DNA of 64,000 nt from Streptomyces thermolilacinus SPC6 (GCF_000478605.2 NZ_ASHX02000001.1:1961895-2025894); one strand, 5' to 3'. Shown: positions 43,412 through 51,876, numbered from the stretch's first letter. Numbers and translations are program-made. Notes: a model not told the origin generated them from the letters alone.

Positions 43412-44008
43412 ACCCGGGTCCGCGACACGGCGCCGCTCCCGCCCGGGGACCACGACACGGTGGCCGCCGCCGCCCGGGTCCGTGACGCGGTCGGCGCCCC
43501 GCAGGAGTCCGCGGCGCGGCGAATTTCCCTGCGCGGCGCCACGCCGGAGTGTTCCACGCACGGTTCTCGCCCGCTTTCGCACGTCGGATTTCCGCACGAT
43601 TTCGTACGGCGGCTTTCCGCCCGGACTCTTTTGCGGGCCCGTTTCGCACCGGGACAGCGGCGTGCCGGAGAACGCGTCACGCGGCCGTACCGGCTGCCCC
43701 GGAATGCCGCCGGTACGGCAGGCGTCCTGGGTCGATGGGACGACCGGCACCCCTCATGGCCTGGTCGGAGAGGTGCACGGGGAGCACAGCGGCGGCGGCC
43801 GGAATCCCGAATACGAACCCCGGTTCCGGGACCCGCCCGCGGCAACACGCACCACCCGCTTTCCCTTTCCCTCTCCCCCGCCATATCCGCCTCCGCGGAA
43901 ATTTCCCGCCACGAAGGTTGTGCATCACAATCGTAATGGCCAGATGGGCGACAAACCCCTTACGCTGGAGTTGTCTCCCGATGGACCCCTCAGACCAAGG
44001 ACCTTCAC
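43412..44008. other. Non-coding interval before the CGNR gene
   Basis: About 600 bp without a convincing gene. Short direct repeats (CCCGGGTCCG followed by TGAC or CGAC) occur near 43410-43490. The last 100 bp are AT-richer and include CGTAAT around 43930 upstream of the CGNR gene, which may be its promoter region. Open frames here have poor codon use and no ribosome sites. Confidence 0.5.
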
Positions 44009-44638
44009 GTGGAACTGGCCTACTACTCGGATTACGCCGTACGTCTGGTGAACACCGAGGAACCGGCGCGCGGCAAGGACGCGCTCACGTCCGTCGAGGC
44101 GGTCCGGGACCTTTTCGGCGAGATGTCGCAGATGGCCCGGCGGGTGACCGACGCCGACGTGACCCGCTTCCGTACGGTACGGGCGCGGCTGCGGGCGGTC
44201 TTCACCTCCGCCGACGAGGACGACCAGGGGCGGGCGGTGGACCTGCTGAACTCGCTGCTGCTGGAGTTCCCGGTCAGCCCGCAGATCTCCGGCCACGACG
44301 TGCTGGACGAGGAGGGCCGCCCCCGCTGGCACATGCACCTCGCCGAGCACCCGTCGAACGCGACCGCCGGGTACGCCGCGATCGCCGCCATGGGCCTGGC
44401 GTTCCACCTGACGGAGTTCGGCGCGGACCGGCTGGGCCTGTGCCAGGCGGCCCCGTGCCGCAACGCGTACCTGGACACCTCGACCAACCGCTCCCGCCGC
44501 TACTGCTCCGACCGCTGTGCCACCCGCGCGAACGTCGCCGCCTACCGGGCCCGCAAGCGCCTGGAGACCGAGCGGTCGGCGAGCACGGGCCGTACGGCCG
44601 AGAGCAGCCACGCCACCACGACGCCCACGGACCGCTGA
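44009..44638 (+). CDS. CGNR zinc-finger / ABATE-domain regulator
   Basis: A 209-residue protein. Residues 1-140 form an ABATE-type helical ligand-binding domain (YSDYAVRLVNTEEPARGKD at the start), and residues about 148-185 are the CGNR treble-clef zinc finger: GLCQAAPCRNAYLDTS, then RRYCSDRCATRANVAAYRAR, with cysteines in CxxxxC...CxxxC spacing. These are regarded as stress-response regulators of transcription. It starts at a GTG and its 3' end overlaps the convergent sodX gene by 97 bp. Confidence 0.87.
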   Translation: MELAYYSDYAVRLVNTEEPARGKDALTSVEAVRDLFGEMSQMARRVTDADVTRFRTVRARLRAVFTSADEDDQGRAVDLLNSLLLEFPVSPQISGHDVLDEEGRPRWHMHLAEHPSNATAGYAAIAAMGLAFHLTEFGADRLGLCQAAPCRNAYLDTSTNRSRRYCSDRCATRANVAAYRARKRLETERSASTGRTAESSHATTTPTDR

Positions 44639-44967
44639 CGCCCGGGCCGGATGCCCCGGTACCGCGCCCGGACCTGGCCCAGTACCAGCTCGGCGGGCAC
44701 CGTCCCGAAGGAGCGGCTGTCCACCGCCTCGGCGGCCTGGTTGTCGCCGAGCACCCACCAGCCGCCGTCGCGCCGCTCCACCAGCCGCTTGACGATCAGC
44801 AGGTCCTGCTGGAGCGGATGCCGCAGCACGGCCACGGCCCCGGGCCGCGGCGGCGCCCCGTAGTGCACCAGGAGCCGGTCGCCGTGGTGCAGCGTGGGCA
44901 CCATGGACGGCCCCGTCACCTCCGCGACCCCGAAGGGCAGCAAGGGCCCGCGCCCTCGTTCCGTCAT
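44542..44967 (-). CDS. sodX: Nickel-superoxide-dismutase maturation protease
   Basis: A 141-residue S26-type signal-peptidase-like protein. VAEVTGPSMVPTLHHGDRLL carries the catalytic serine motif PSM, and RHPLQQDLLIVKRLVER supplies the general-base lysine (KR), followed by WWVLGDNQAAEAVDSRSFG. SodX removes the propeptide of the nickel superoxide dismutase, exposing His1 so that the nickel hook can form. It is divergent from sodN, the known arrangement. ATG 44967 (MTERGRGPLL) matches family length; the larger reading frame upstream would pass through sodN. Confidence 0.9.
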   Translation of the reverse strand: MTERGRGPLLPFGVAEVTGPSMVPTLHHGDRLLVHYGAPPRPGAVAVLRHPLQQDLLIVKRLVERRDGGWWVLGDNQAAEAVDSRSFGTVPAELVLGQVRARYRGIRPGRQRSVGVVVAWLLSAVRPVLADRSVSRRLRAR

Positions 44968-45126
44968 CAGCGTCCACCACCCGCCGGGCTGTCCACCTGT
45001 GATTCCTCCACTAGCCCCATGATCGCCCCGGACTTTTGTCCTAAGCCGCAGGGGGCACTCGCGAAAACCGGTCTCCCACCGAGTAATGTCCCACCTGAGA
45101 AGACGATCACGAGGAAGGACAGCTGC

Positions 45127-45522
45127 ATGCTCTCCCGCCTGTTTGCCCCGAAGGTGAAGGTCAGCGCCCACTGCGACCTGCCGTGCGGTGTCTACGACCC
45201 TGCCCAGGCCCGCATCGAGGCCGAGTCGGTCAAGGCCGTCCAGGAGAAGATGGCCGCGAACGACGACCCGCACTTCCAGGCCCGCGCCACGGTCATCAAG
45301 GAGCAGCGCGCCGAGCTGGCGAAGCACCACGTCTCCGTGCTGTGGAGCGACTACTTCAAGGCCCCGCACTTCGAGAAGTACCCGGAGCTGCACCAGCTGG
45401 TCAACGACACCCTGAAGGCCCTCTCGGCCGCCAAGGCGTCCACGGACCCGAAGACCGGTGAGAAGGCCCTGGAGCTGATCGCCGAGATCGACCGCATCTT
45501 CTGGGAGACCAAGAAGGCCTGA
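45127..45522 (+). CDS. sodN: Nickel-dependent superoxide dismutase
   Basis: A 131-residue enzyme dismuting superoxide in the cytoplasm. A 14-residue propeptide (MLSRLFAPKVKVSA) precedes the nickel hook HCDLPCGVYDPAQ, whose His15, Cys16 and Cys20 of the precursor become His1, Cys2 and Cys6 of the mature enzyme. Four helices follow. AAGGA lies just before the ATG. TAATGT at about 45084-45089 is a plausible -10. In Streptomyces the gene is active when nickel is sufficient, while Nur represses the iron enzyme. Confidence 0.95.
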   Translation: MLSRLFAPKVKVSAHCDLPCGVYDPAQARIEAESVKAVQEKMAANDDPHFQARATVIKEQRAELAKHHVSVLWSDYFKAPHFEKYPELHQLVNDTLKALSAAKASTDPKTGEKALELIAEIDRIFWETKKA

Positions 45523-45604
45523 GCCACGCCCCGCGGCACCTTCGAGGAGCCGCAGGTCAACAGGCACGGGTGAAGGCCCGGCCGTCCGTGACGGCCGGGC
45601 CTTC
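45523..45604 (+). ncRNA. Candidate sodN 3'UTR-derived small RNA (s-SodF-like) with terminator
   Basis: The sodN 3'UTR of about 80 nt ends in a perfect 14-bp hairpin (45572-45604, GAAGGCCCGGCCGT with a 5-nt loop). In S. coelicolor a small RNA cut from the same 3'UTR pairs with sodF mRNA and lowers it when nickel is present. Position and architecture match, but complementarity to sodF cannot be tested here because sodF is outside the window. Confidence 0.45.
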
Positions 45605-45802
45605 GCGCGTCCTCATGACCGTCTGGGAGACGCAGAAGCGCTCCCAGTGGGAACTCCTCGCTCGGGACCCGTCCTTGGCCTCTGCGGGAATACCCGCCAC
45701 CACCGCGCGTACGTCGAGGGGACCGCCCTCCCGCTCCAGGTCACCGTCCGCGAACGCCCGCCGCGCCGCCCGGTACGCCGGGCCGTCCTGCCACGGCCTC
45801 AC
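45557..45802 (-). CDS. Small hypothetical protein antisense to the sodN terminator
   Basis: An 81-residue reading frame from GTG 45802 (VRPWQDGPAYRAARRAFADG). The N-terminal two thirds has balanced composition and looks like a genuine protein; the last 20 residues are encoded by the complement of the sodN terminator hairpin. I recognise no family. It lies downstream of the frameshifted gene on the same strand. The end may really be shorter or altered. Confidence 0.4.
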   Translation of the reverse strand: MRPWQDGPAYRAARRAFADGDLEREGGPLDVRAVVAGIPAEAKDGSRARSSHWERFCVSQTVMRTREGPAVTDGRAFTRAC

Positions 45803-45820
45803 GCGAACCCCGGGCGCCGC

Positions 45821-46505
45821 TCACGGCGCGAGCGCGGCGGCCGCGCGGGCCAGGCGGTCGGCGGGGAGCGCGAAGGGGTTGGCGGGGTTCCGGAAGGAGC
45901 AGGCGCCGTCGTTGACGGGGAAACCGGCCCCGGCCGTCGTCCAGTTCGCGACGCCCGGAGCCCCTTGCTCCTCCAGCAGCGCGGCGGCGAGGCGCTCGGG
46001 GTCCTCCACGCCGGTACGGGCCCGCAGCGCGGCCGCCAGGCGGTCGACGGCGTCGTCGGGCACCTCCGCGTCACCGGACGCGGGCAGCGGGAGCAGCAGA
46101 CGGGCGTGCGGATCGTCGGTGCTCGGGCCGGGACAGACCCGGCCCCATGAAGTGCCCGTCGTCCCGGGCGAGCAGCTCGGCCTGATCCCGGTCGGGGTGG
46201 TGGAGGAGGTAGTCGATGCCCATGTCGTCCGCGAGCGTGCGGTAGACGACGTGGAGGCGGTGCTCGTCGGCGAGGGGAACGGTGAAGGAGGGCCAGTCGG
46301 CCCGGGTCCACAGGCCGTCCTGGAAGTCGCCGGCCGCGTCGTGGTCCGCGCCCCACAGCAGCTCCCCCGTCTCGTCGCTGTGGACGCACGAGGAGAGGTG
46401 CCCCAGCCAGAACAGGGGCTCCTCCAGGAGTCCGGGCCGGTGGGTGAGGGGGCCGCCGCCGCACCCCGGCAGCCGGGCGGGATGCGGGACCGCGCTGTCC
46501 GTCAC
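45821..46505 (-). pseudogene. Hypothetical gene broken by a frameshift in a G run
   Basis: Two frames complement each other. From ATG 46505 (MTDSAVPHPARL) to the GHFM near 46148 the protein is convincing (HVVYRTLADDMGIDYLLHHP); after it, frame one runs into a low-quality tail, while frame two continues with GRVCPGPSTDDPHARLLLPL and VPDDAVDRLAAALRARTGV up to 45821. Removing one G from the run of four (plus-strand 46143-46146) joins them into a protein of about 228 residues. This is either a real mutation or an assembly error. No family is recognised. Confidence 0.65.
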
Positions 46506-46654
46506 GGGGACATCCTGCCGCCCGGGCTCCGCGCCCTGTGGGGCCGGGCGATGCGCGGCCGGTTGCGAGGCGGGGTCAACCCCGACTTTCGTCGGGGGGT
46601 GGGGGTGCTGATCGGGGGAGGTCCGGGGGCCTGGGCGGTTTCTACGTTCGGGGC

Positions 46655-47671
46655 ATGGACAAGGGATCTTGGAAGCGGAGTCGGGCGGCTCGGGTGGCCG
46701 GGGGCGGGGGTGCCCTGGGGGTCGGTGGGGGTGTCTTCCTGTGGCTCTCGCCCGGCGGACTGGGTGACGCGGCGCCGACGGTGGTGACCGAGGGGGCCTC
46801 CGTCGAGGTGTACCGGGCGCTCACCGGGGCGGTCGCCGACGGGCCCTGGTGGCTCGGCGGGGTGCTGGAGGTGGCCACCGAGGGGACGCTCGTGGTGCTC
46901 GGGGTGCTGCTGGTCGCCGTGTGGTGGGTGGCGCTGCGGGCCGGGGACGTGCGGCGGGTCGCCGGGACGGTGCTGGCCGGGGCCGGGACCGTCGCCGCGT
47001 ACGGGATGAGCGAGGCCGCCAAGCTCGTCGTGGACGAGCAGCGGCCCTGCCGGGCGCTCGGAGCGTCTGCCGTACGGGCGGTCGCCCAGTGCCCCGAGCC
47101 GGGTGACTGGTCGTTCCCGAGCAACCACGCGACCCTCGCCGCCGCGCTGGCCGTGGGCCTCGCCCTCGTACGGCCCCGCCTCGCCCCGCTGACGCTCGCC
47201 GTCGCGGTGGCCGCCGCGCTGCTGCGGGTCCTGGTGGGCGTGCACTATCCGCACGACGTGGCGGCGGGCGCCGTCCTGGGCGCGGCCGTCGTGGCGGCCG
47301 TGCTGCTGCTCGCCGGGCCGCCCGCGCGCCACGTCACCGCGCGGGTCCTCGCCTCGCCCCCGGTGTCACGGGCGCTCCGGCGGGGCCGCCACGAGGCCCG
47401 CCTCGTGCGCGACGACCGCGGCGGCGGCCCGGTTCTCGACGCCCAGGCGCGACAGGATCGAACTGACGTGGGCCTTCACGGTGCCCTCCACGACGTGCAG
47501 CCGGCGGGCGATCCGGCCGTTGGACAGGCCCGTGCCGATCAGCGCCAGCACGTCCCGCTCGCGTGGGGTGAGCGCCCCGACCCGTTCTCGGGCGGTACCG
47601 CGCCGGGCGGCCCGGTCACCGGCCCCGGTCGAGGCGAGGTACGCGACGACCCGCGCGGCTACCCTCGGTGA
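46655..47671 (+). CDS. PAP2-family membrane phosphatase
   Basis: A PAP2/undecaprenyl-pyrophosphatase-type protein. The phosphatase motif is complete: KLVVDEQRP (KxxxxxxRP), PSNHATLAAA (PSxH) and RVLVGVHYPHDVAAG (RxxxxxHxxxD). Five to six membrane helices fit the first 230 residues. Homologues end about there, but this frame runs on for some 100 residues antisense to the response regulator at 47366-48046; those residues have poor composition and the true stop may have been lost. The ATG at 46655 (MDKGSWKRSRAA) is followed by a glycine-rich first helix. Confidence 0.75.
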   Translation: MDKGSWKRSRAARVAGGGGALGVGGGVFLWLSPGGLGDAAPTVVTEGASVEVYRALTGAVADGPWWLGGVLEVATEGTLVVLGVLLVAVWWVALRAGDVRRVAGTVLAGAGTVAAYGMSEAAKLVVDEQRPCRALGASAVRAVAQCPEPGDWSFPSNHATLAAALAVGLALVRPRLAPLTLAVAVAAALLRVLVGVHYPHDVAAGAVLGAAVVAAVLLLAGPPARHVTARVLASPPVSRALRRGRHEARLVRDDRGGGPVLDAQARQDRTDVGLHGALHDVQPAGDPAVGQARADQRQHVPLAWGERPDPFSGGTAPGGPVTGPGRGEVRDDPRGYPR

Positions 47672-48046
47672 CAGGTACGCGGCGCCCTCCGCCACCGCCC
47701 GCACCCCGGCGATCAGCTCCTCCGGCTCCCCGGACTTGATCAGGAACCCGGCCGCGCCCCCGCCGAGGGCCCGCAGGATGTACTCGTCCTCGCCGAACGT
47801 CGTCAGGACGACCACCCCGGTGCCGGGCGCCGCCCGCCGGATCTCGCCCGCCGCGCGGATGCCGTCCATGCCGGGCATGCGGATGTCCAGCACGGCCACG
47901 TCCGGACGGTGACGGAGCGTCAGTTCCACGGCGTCGCGTCCGTCGCCCGCCTCGGCCACCACCTCGATGCCGGGGTCGGTGGCCAGCACGGCGCGCACAC
48001 CGGCCCGGACCATCGGCTCGTCGTCCGCGATCAGCGTCCGGATCAC
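47366..48046 (-). CDS. NarL/FixJ-family response regulator
   Basis: A 226-residue regulator with a receiver domain (TLIADDEPMVRAGV, phosphoacceptor in VAVLDIRMPGMDG, lysine in FLIKSGEPEELI) and a LuxR helix-turn-helix (ALTPRERDVLALI, NGRIARRLHVVEGTVKAHV). It is a pair with the kinase gene 13 bp upstream. Its last 306 bp are overlapped by the antisense extension of the PAP2 frame. Confidence 0.92.
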   Translation of the reverse strand: MIRTLIADDEPMVRAGVRAVLATDPGIEVVAEAGDGRDAVELTLRHRPDVAVLDIRMPGMDGIRAAGEIRRAAPGTGVVVLTTFGEDEYILRALGGGAAGFLIKSGEPEELIAGVRAVAEGAAYLSPRVAARVVAYLASTGAGDRAARRGTARERVGALTPRERDVLALIGTGLSNGRIARRLHVVEGTVKAHVSSILSRLGVENRAAAAVVAHEAGLVAAPPERP

Positions 48047-48059
48047 CGCGCACCCCCGC

Positions 48060-49583
48060 TCACGAGCCGACCAGGTCGCGGGACCACAGCGTCCCGTCGC
48101 GGAAGCAGAGCCGGTACGCGTCGCCCGACCGGTCGTCGAAACGGTCGGCCGTGACGGCGTAGTACTCGCACCTGATGCCCTCTCCCTCCGGCTCCGGTAC
48201 CGCAGGCCTGCTCACCAGCTGGCGCTCCGGCAGCACCCGCGCCACCTCCGCCCGATCCTGCCCGACCCGCAGCCGCTCGTAGGCGGCGGGTTCCAGGACG
48301 GCCTGGTTCGCGGTGACCGCCTCCCAGCCGATCAGGGCGGTCGTCAGCACCGCGCCCGTCGCCAGCGGCACCAGCGCCAGCGCCGCCAGCGCCCGCCCCA
48401 CCCGCCGCCGCGCCCAGCGGTGCTCCTGCGGAAGCCCGGGGCGTTCCCCTACGGGGGCGGGGCGCGGCTGCCCTACGCTTCCTGGGCGCGGGCCCGGCTC
48501 CCCTACGGGGGCGGAGCCCATATCCCCTACGGGGGCGGCGTCTTCCCCTACGGGCTCCCGGTGGGCGCCCGTAGGGGTGTGCGGGAGCTCCGCGGTGACC
48601 GTGAAGCCGCCGTCCCCCGGGCCGTACCGGAGCGTTCCGCCCGCCAGCCGTACGCGCTCGTCCAGCCCGATCAGCCCGTGCCCGCCGCCCGAGGGCGCGC
48701 CGGGCCGGTCGCCGGTCGGCGGGCCGTTCTCCACCCGTACCGCCGTCCGGCCGTCGCCGTGGACGAGCCGTACGGCCACGGGGGCGCCCGGGGCGTGCTT
48801 GGCGGCGTTCGTGAGCGCCTCCTGCACCACGCGGTGCGCCGCGCGCCCCACGGCGGTCGGCAGGCCCTCCCCCGGCGGCACCCCCTCGACGCCCAGCTCC
48901 ACCGCGAGCCCCGACGCGGCCGCCGACGCGACCAGCCCCGCGAGCCCCGCGTCCGGGGCGTCGCCGCCCGGTGGGGGCTCCGGCGCGGCGCCCTCCTCCC
49001 GCAGCAGGCCGACCACCTCCCCGAGCCGTTCCACGGCGGCGCCCGCCCGCGCGCGGATGTCCCGGGCGGTGGCCCGGTGCTCGTCGGCGAGGCCCGGCGC
49101 CAGCTGGAGTGCCCCTGCGGACAGCGCGATCAGGCTCAGGTCGTGGCCCAGCAGGTCGTGCATGTCCTGGGCGATACGGGCCCGTTCGCGGAGCCTGGCC
49201 TGCTCGGCGACGAGCCGCTGCTCCCGCTGCAGATGCGCGGCCCGCTCCCAGCCGGCCCGCACCAGCTCCCGGTACTGCCACCAGAACCGCCCCGCGAACC
49301 ACGGCAGCATCCCGGCCATCACCACCACGCCCACGAGGAACGTGGCGTGCACGAACCACGACGGCACCAGCAGCACCGCCAGCGCCCCCGCGACGACCAC
49401 GCCGCCCAGCACGCCCGCGCCCGGCCATGTCGCTCCGGGCCGCCGACCGGCCAGGAACGCGGCCGCCGCCGTCGGCAGCGCCCACCAGTCGCTCAGTACG
49501 CTCAGCCCCGCCCCGGCGACCGCCGCCGCCAGCGGCGCACCCGTCGTCCAGGCGGCGGGGACCCTCGCCGCTGTGTTCTCCAT
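48060..49583 (-). CDS. NarL-type histidine kinase with C-terminal membrane extension
   Basis: A 507-residue kinase. Membrane helices fill residues about 15-95, the HisKA_3 motif is RARIAQDMHDLLGHDLSLI, and the ATPase domain contains ALTNAAKHAPGAP and GGGHGLIGLDERV. After the kinase core there is a linker with repeated PVGE/PVGD units (about 335-385), another membrane helix (ALAALALVPLATGAVLTTAL) and an exported tail with YERLRVGQDRAEVARVLPER, reminiscent of SmpA/BamE- or BLIP-like folds. A tail placed outside the membrane after an ATPase domain is unusual and could be a sensor or inhibitor. Confidence 0.85.
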   Translation of the reverse strand: MENTAARVPAAWTTGAPLAAAVAGAGLSVLSDWWALPTAAAAFLAGRRPGATWPGAGVLGGVVVAGALAVLLVPSWFVHATFLVGVVVMAGMLPWFAGRFWWQYRELVRAGWERAAHLQREQRLVAEQARLRERARIAQDMHDLLGHDLSLIALSAGALQLAPGLADEHRATARDIRARAGAAVERLGEVVGLLREEGAAPEPPPGGDAPDAGLAGLVASAAASGLAVELGVEGVPPGEGLPTAVGRAAHRVVQEALTNAAKHAPGAPVAVRLVHGDGRTAVRVENGPPTGDRPGAPSGGGHGLIGLDERVRLAGGTLRYGPGDGGFTVTAELPHTPTGAHREPVGEDAAPVGDMGSAPVGEPGPRPGSVGQPRPAPVGERPGLPQEHRWARRRVGRALAALALVPLATGAVLTTALIGWEAVTANQAVLEPAAYERLRVGQDRAEVARVLPERQLVSRPAVPEPEGEGIRCEYYAVTADRFDDRSGDAYRLCFRDGTLWSRDLVGS

Positions 49584-49601
49584 GTGGTGACCGTACGCAG
49601 G

Positions 49602-49950
49602 TCACGGGTGGTCAGGACACTGCCGAAAGTCCACCTTCCGGCAGCCAGTCGCGGCCCGGTTCGTACTCCAGCCGGCGCCGGGCCCGGCCGGTGCGGTCGA
49701 ACACGTCGAGCGGCCGCGGTCCGGGCGTCCCTTCCGGGCAGCCGCGCCGGACGAGCGACCGGGCGTAGAGCGGGACCGGGTCGGTGAGCGGGAGGAAACG
49801 CAGCCGCCGCGCTGGCCGCGGCCGCCCCCGAACGCCACACTGCTGTCCGTCCCGCACGGCGTCCACCTGGTGGGCAACAGCCGCCCCGACTGGCTCGCGC
49901 CGACCACCGACTGGCTGACCACCCGCCTCCTCTCGACCCCATGCCCCCGC
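49602..49950. pseudogene. Decayed gene remnants next to the LysR gene
   Basis: On the minus strand the fragment FLPLTDPVPLYARSLVRRG, followed by PLDVFDRTGR and DWLPEGGLSAVS with a stop, resembles the last 60 residues of a LysR-type regulator or similar protein. On the plus strand NATLLSVPHGVHLVGNSRPD, then WLAPTTDWLTTRLL, looks like the C-terminus of a hydrolase-like protein. Neither has a start codon or a complete frame. The two tails suggest that a deletion fused two convergent gene ends. Confidence 0.35.
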
Positions 49951-49954
49951 CCCC

Positions 49955-50908
49955 TCACCCCGCGCGCAGCAAGGGGCTGTCGTGGCGGAGGAGCCAGTGG
50001 CGGTACGCGGTGGTGCGCAGGGCGGCCTCGCGGTAGGCGGCGGCCAGTTCCGCGTAGGCCGCCTCGTGCAGCGGTCCGCCGTCCGGGCGGTGGTAGAGCA
50101 GGAGCCGTACCGCGAGCGGGTCGTCGCGCAGTGGGCGTATCGCCATGTCGTCGCGCGGGCCCGACGTGGGCTGGCAGGGTGCGACGGCCTCGCCGACGGC
50201 GATCAGCGACGCGGCCGTGTGGTAGTCGGCGTGCAGGACCGGCGGGTCGATCCCGGCGGCGCCGAGGACCCGCCGCAGCCCGTCCCACTCGCCGTCGACG
50301 GTCGGATCGACCATCCACCGGTCCTCCGCCAGGTCGGCGACGTCCACCACGGGCGCGGAGGCCGCCGGGTGGTCGCGGGCCATGGAGATGAACTGCGGCT
50401 CCCGGTCCACCAGGACGCGCCGCTCCAGCCCGTCGGGGACGCGCAGCGGGCAGCCCTCCACCTCGTGGACGAACGCCACGTCGAGCTGCCCAGCCGCGAG
50501 GGCGCGGAGCAGGGCGCCCGCGGACACGTCCATGTGGAGGGTGATGTCCGTGCCGGGCAGCCGCTGCCGTAACCGCCGCAGCCATCCGGCGAGGGCGCGG
50601 CTCGCGGTGGAGCCGATGCGGAGCCGGGCGCCGTCCGCGCGGGCGGCGGCTGCGCGGGTCTCGCTGACCAGCAGGGCCAGTTGGGCGACGAGGGGACGGG
50701 CGCGGCTGAGGACGTCCCGGCCGAGCGGGGTGGGGCGGCAGCCGGTGCGTTCACGGGTGAACAGCTCGGCTCCGAGGGCGTTCTCGATGCGCCGCAGCTG
50801 GGTCGTGAGCGACGGCTGGCTCATCCCGAGGGCGCGGGCGGCCTTGTGCAGGCTGCCCGTGTCGGCGATGGCGCACAGCGCCCGCAGATGCCTCACCTCC
50901 AGCTCCAT
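49955..50908 (-). CDS. LysR-family regulator divergent from snapalysin (SnpR-type)
   Basis: A 317-residue LysR regulator. The N-terminal helix-turn-helix is VRHLRALCAIADTGSLHKAA, followed by MSQPSLTTQLRRIENAL; the effector-binding domain has LRIGSTASRALAGWLRRLR. It is divergent from the small metalloprotease gene at 51108, the conserved arrangement of snpR and snpA, where the regulator activates protease expression. ATG 50908 (MELEVRHLRAL) is unambiguous. Confidence 0.88.
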   Translation of the reverse strand: MELEVRHLRALCAIADTGSLHKAARALGMSQPSLTTQLRRIENALGAELFTRERTGCRPTPLGRDVLSRARPLVAQLALLVSETRAAAARADGARLRIGSTASRALAGWLRRLRQRLPGTDITLHMDVSAGALLRALAAGQLDVAFVHEVEGCPLRVPDGLERRVLVDREPQFISMARDHPAASAPVVDVADLAEDRWMVDPTVDGEWDGLRRVLGAAGIDPPVLHADYHTAASLIAVGEAVAPCQPTSGPRDDMAIRPLRDDPLAVRLLLYHRPDGGPLHEAAYAELAAAYREAALRTTAYRHWLLRHDSPLLRAG

Positions 50909-50964
50909 GCCTCGAGCGTAGGACGGGCCCCGCGCACCGCACCAGACGCCGTGAGCGGCGGAAT

Positions 50965-50983
50965 TCCCTGCATTTCGAAGGGA
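50965..50983. promoter_or_regulatory. Inverted repeat, candidate LysR site upstream of snapalysin
   Basis: TCCCT-N9-AGGGA is a perfect five-base inverted repeat lying 57 bp from the LysR start and about 125 bp from the snapalysin start. LysR-type sites are short interrupted dyads with TxxxA cores, so this is a fair candidate for the activator binding site. Confidence 0.45.
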
Positions 50984-51107
50984 GTTGTCTCGGGTGATGC
51001 ACTGGTGCTATCGCCTTCTGCCATCATCCGTACGGGCCCGGGGCTCCCCGACACTCTGTCCAACCGAACGCGTCCACCCAACCGTTCAGGACGAGTAGGA
51101 GCCCCCC

Positions 51108-51812
51108 ATGAAGCCCCCCACGCAGTCCCCCGTGCGGTCCCGCGCGAAGTACCGCAGGGCCGCACTGGCCGCCGCGCTGAGCGCCGCGGCCGCGCTCGCC
51201 GCCGTACCCGCAGCCACCGCCACCGCCGCTCCGGCACCGGCATCCACCACATCGGCGGGCCAGGCGGCGACGGCCGGGTACACCGCGTACGCCGGTTCGG
51301 CACAGGACGCGGCGGCCAACAGGGCCTTCTTCCAGGCCGTCATGGAGTCGGTGGCGAAGAAGCGCGCCGCCGTCCCCGGCACCCAGGCCGTCACGGTCGT
51401 CTACTCGGCGGCCAACGCGCCCAGTTTCCGCACCCAGATAGCCCGCTCGACACAGATCTGGAACAGCTCGGTCAGCAATGTGAAGCTCCAGGAGGGCAGC
51501 AACCCGGACTTCCGCTACTACGAGGGGAACGACTCGCGCGGCTCGTACGCCAGCACCGACGGCCACGGCCGCGGCTACATCTTCCTCGACTACCGGCAGA
51601 ACCAGATCTACAACTCCACCCGGGTCACCGCCCACGAGACCGGCCACGTCCTGGGCCTGCCGGACCACTACTCGGGCCCGTGCAGCGAGCTCATGTCCGG
51701 CGGCGGCCCCGGCCCGTCCTGCACCAACGCGACACCGAACTCGCAGGAGCGCGCCCGCGTGGACTACCTGTGGCGCTACGGCCTCGCCGCCGCGCTCGCC
51801 CCGGCCTCCTGA
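51108..51812 (+). CDS. snpA: Snapalysin, small secreted M7 zinc metalloprotease
   Basis: A 234-residue secreted protease. The N-terminus is a signal peptide ([20 protein letters not shown] up to about residue 42) followed by a short propeptide. The catalytic domain starts near residue 95 ([14 protein letters not shown]) and carries the M7 zinc motif [11 protein letters not shown] (176-186), with aspartate as third ligand in place of the usual histidine, a hallmark of snapalysins. Cysteine pair and C-terminal RVDYLWRYG complete the domain. Regulated by the divergent LysR gene. Confidence 0.95.
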   Translation: MKPPTQSPVRSRAKYRRAALAAALSAAAALAAVPAATATAAPAPASTTSAGQAATAGYTAYAGSAQDAAANRAFFQAVMESVAKKRAAVPGTQAVTVVYSAANAPSFRTQIARSTQIWNSSVSNVKLQEGSNPDFRYYEGNDSRGSYASTDGHGRGYIFLDYRQNQIYNSTRVTAHETGHVLGLPDHYSGPCSELMSGGGPGPSCTNATPNSQERARVDYLWRYGLAAALAPAS

Positions 51813-51841
51813 GGATCGGACAGCCCGCAGTACGCGCACAC

Positions 51842-51876
51842 CGAGGCGCCCCGCGTTCACCCGCGGGGCGCCCTCG
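51842..51876 (+). terminator. Hairpin terminator after snapalysin
   Basis: CGAGGCGCCCCGCG pairs with CGCGGGGCGCCCTCG through a 14-bp stem with one bulged base and a loop of six bases, starting 30 bp beyond the stop codon. Confidence 0.75.
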
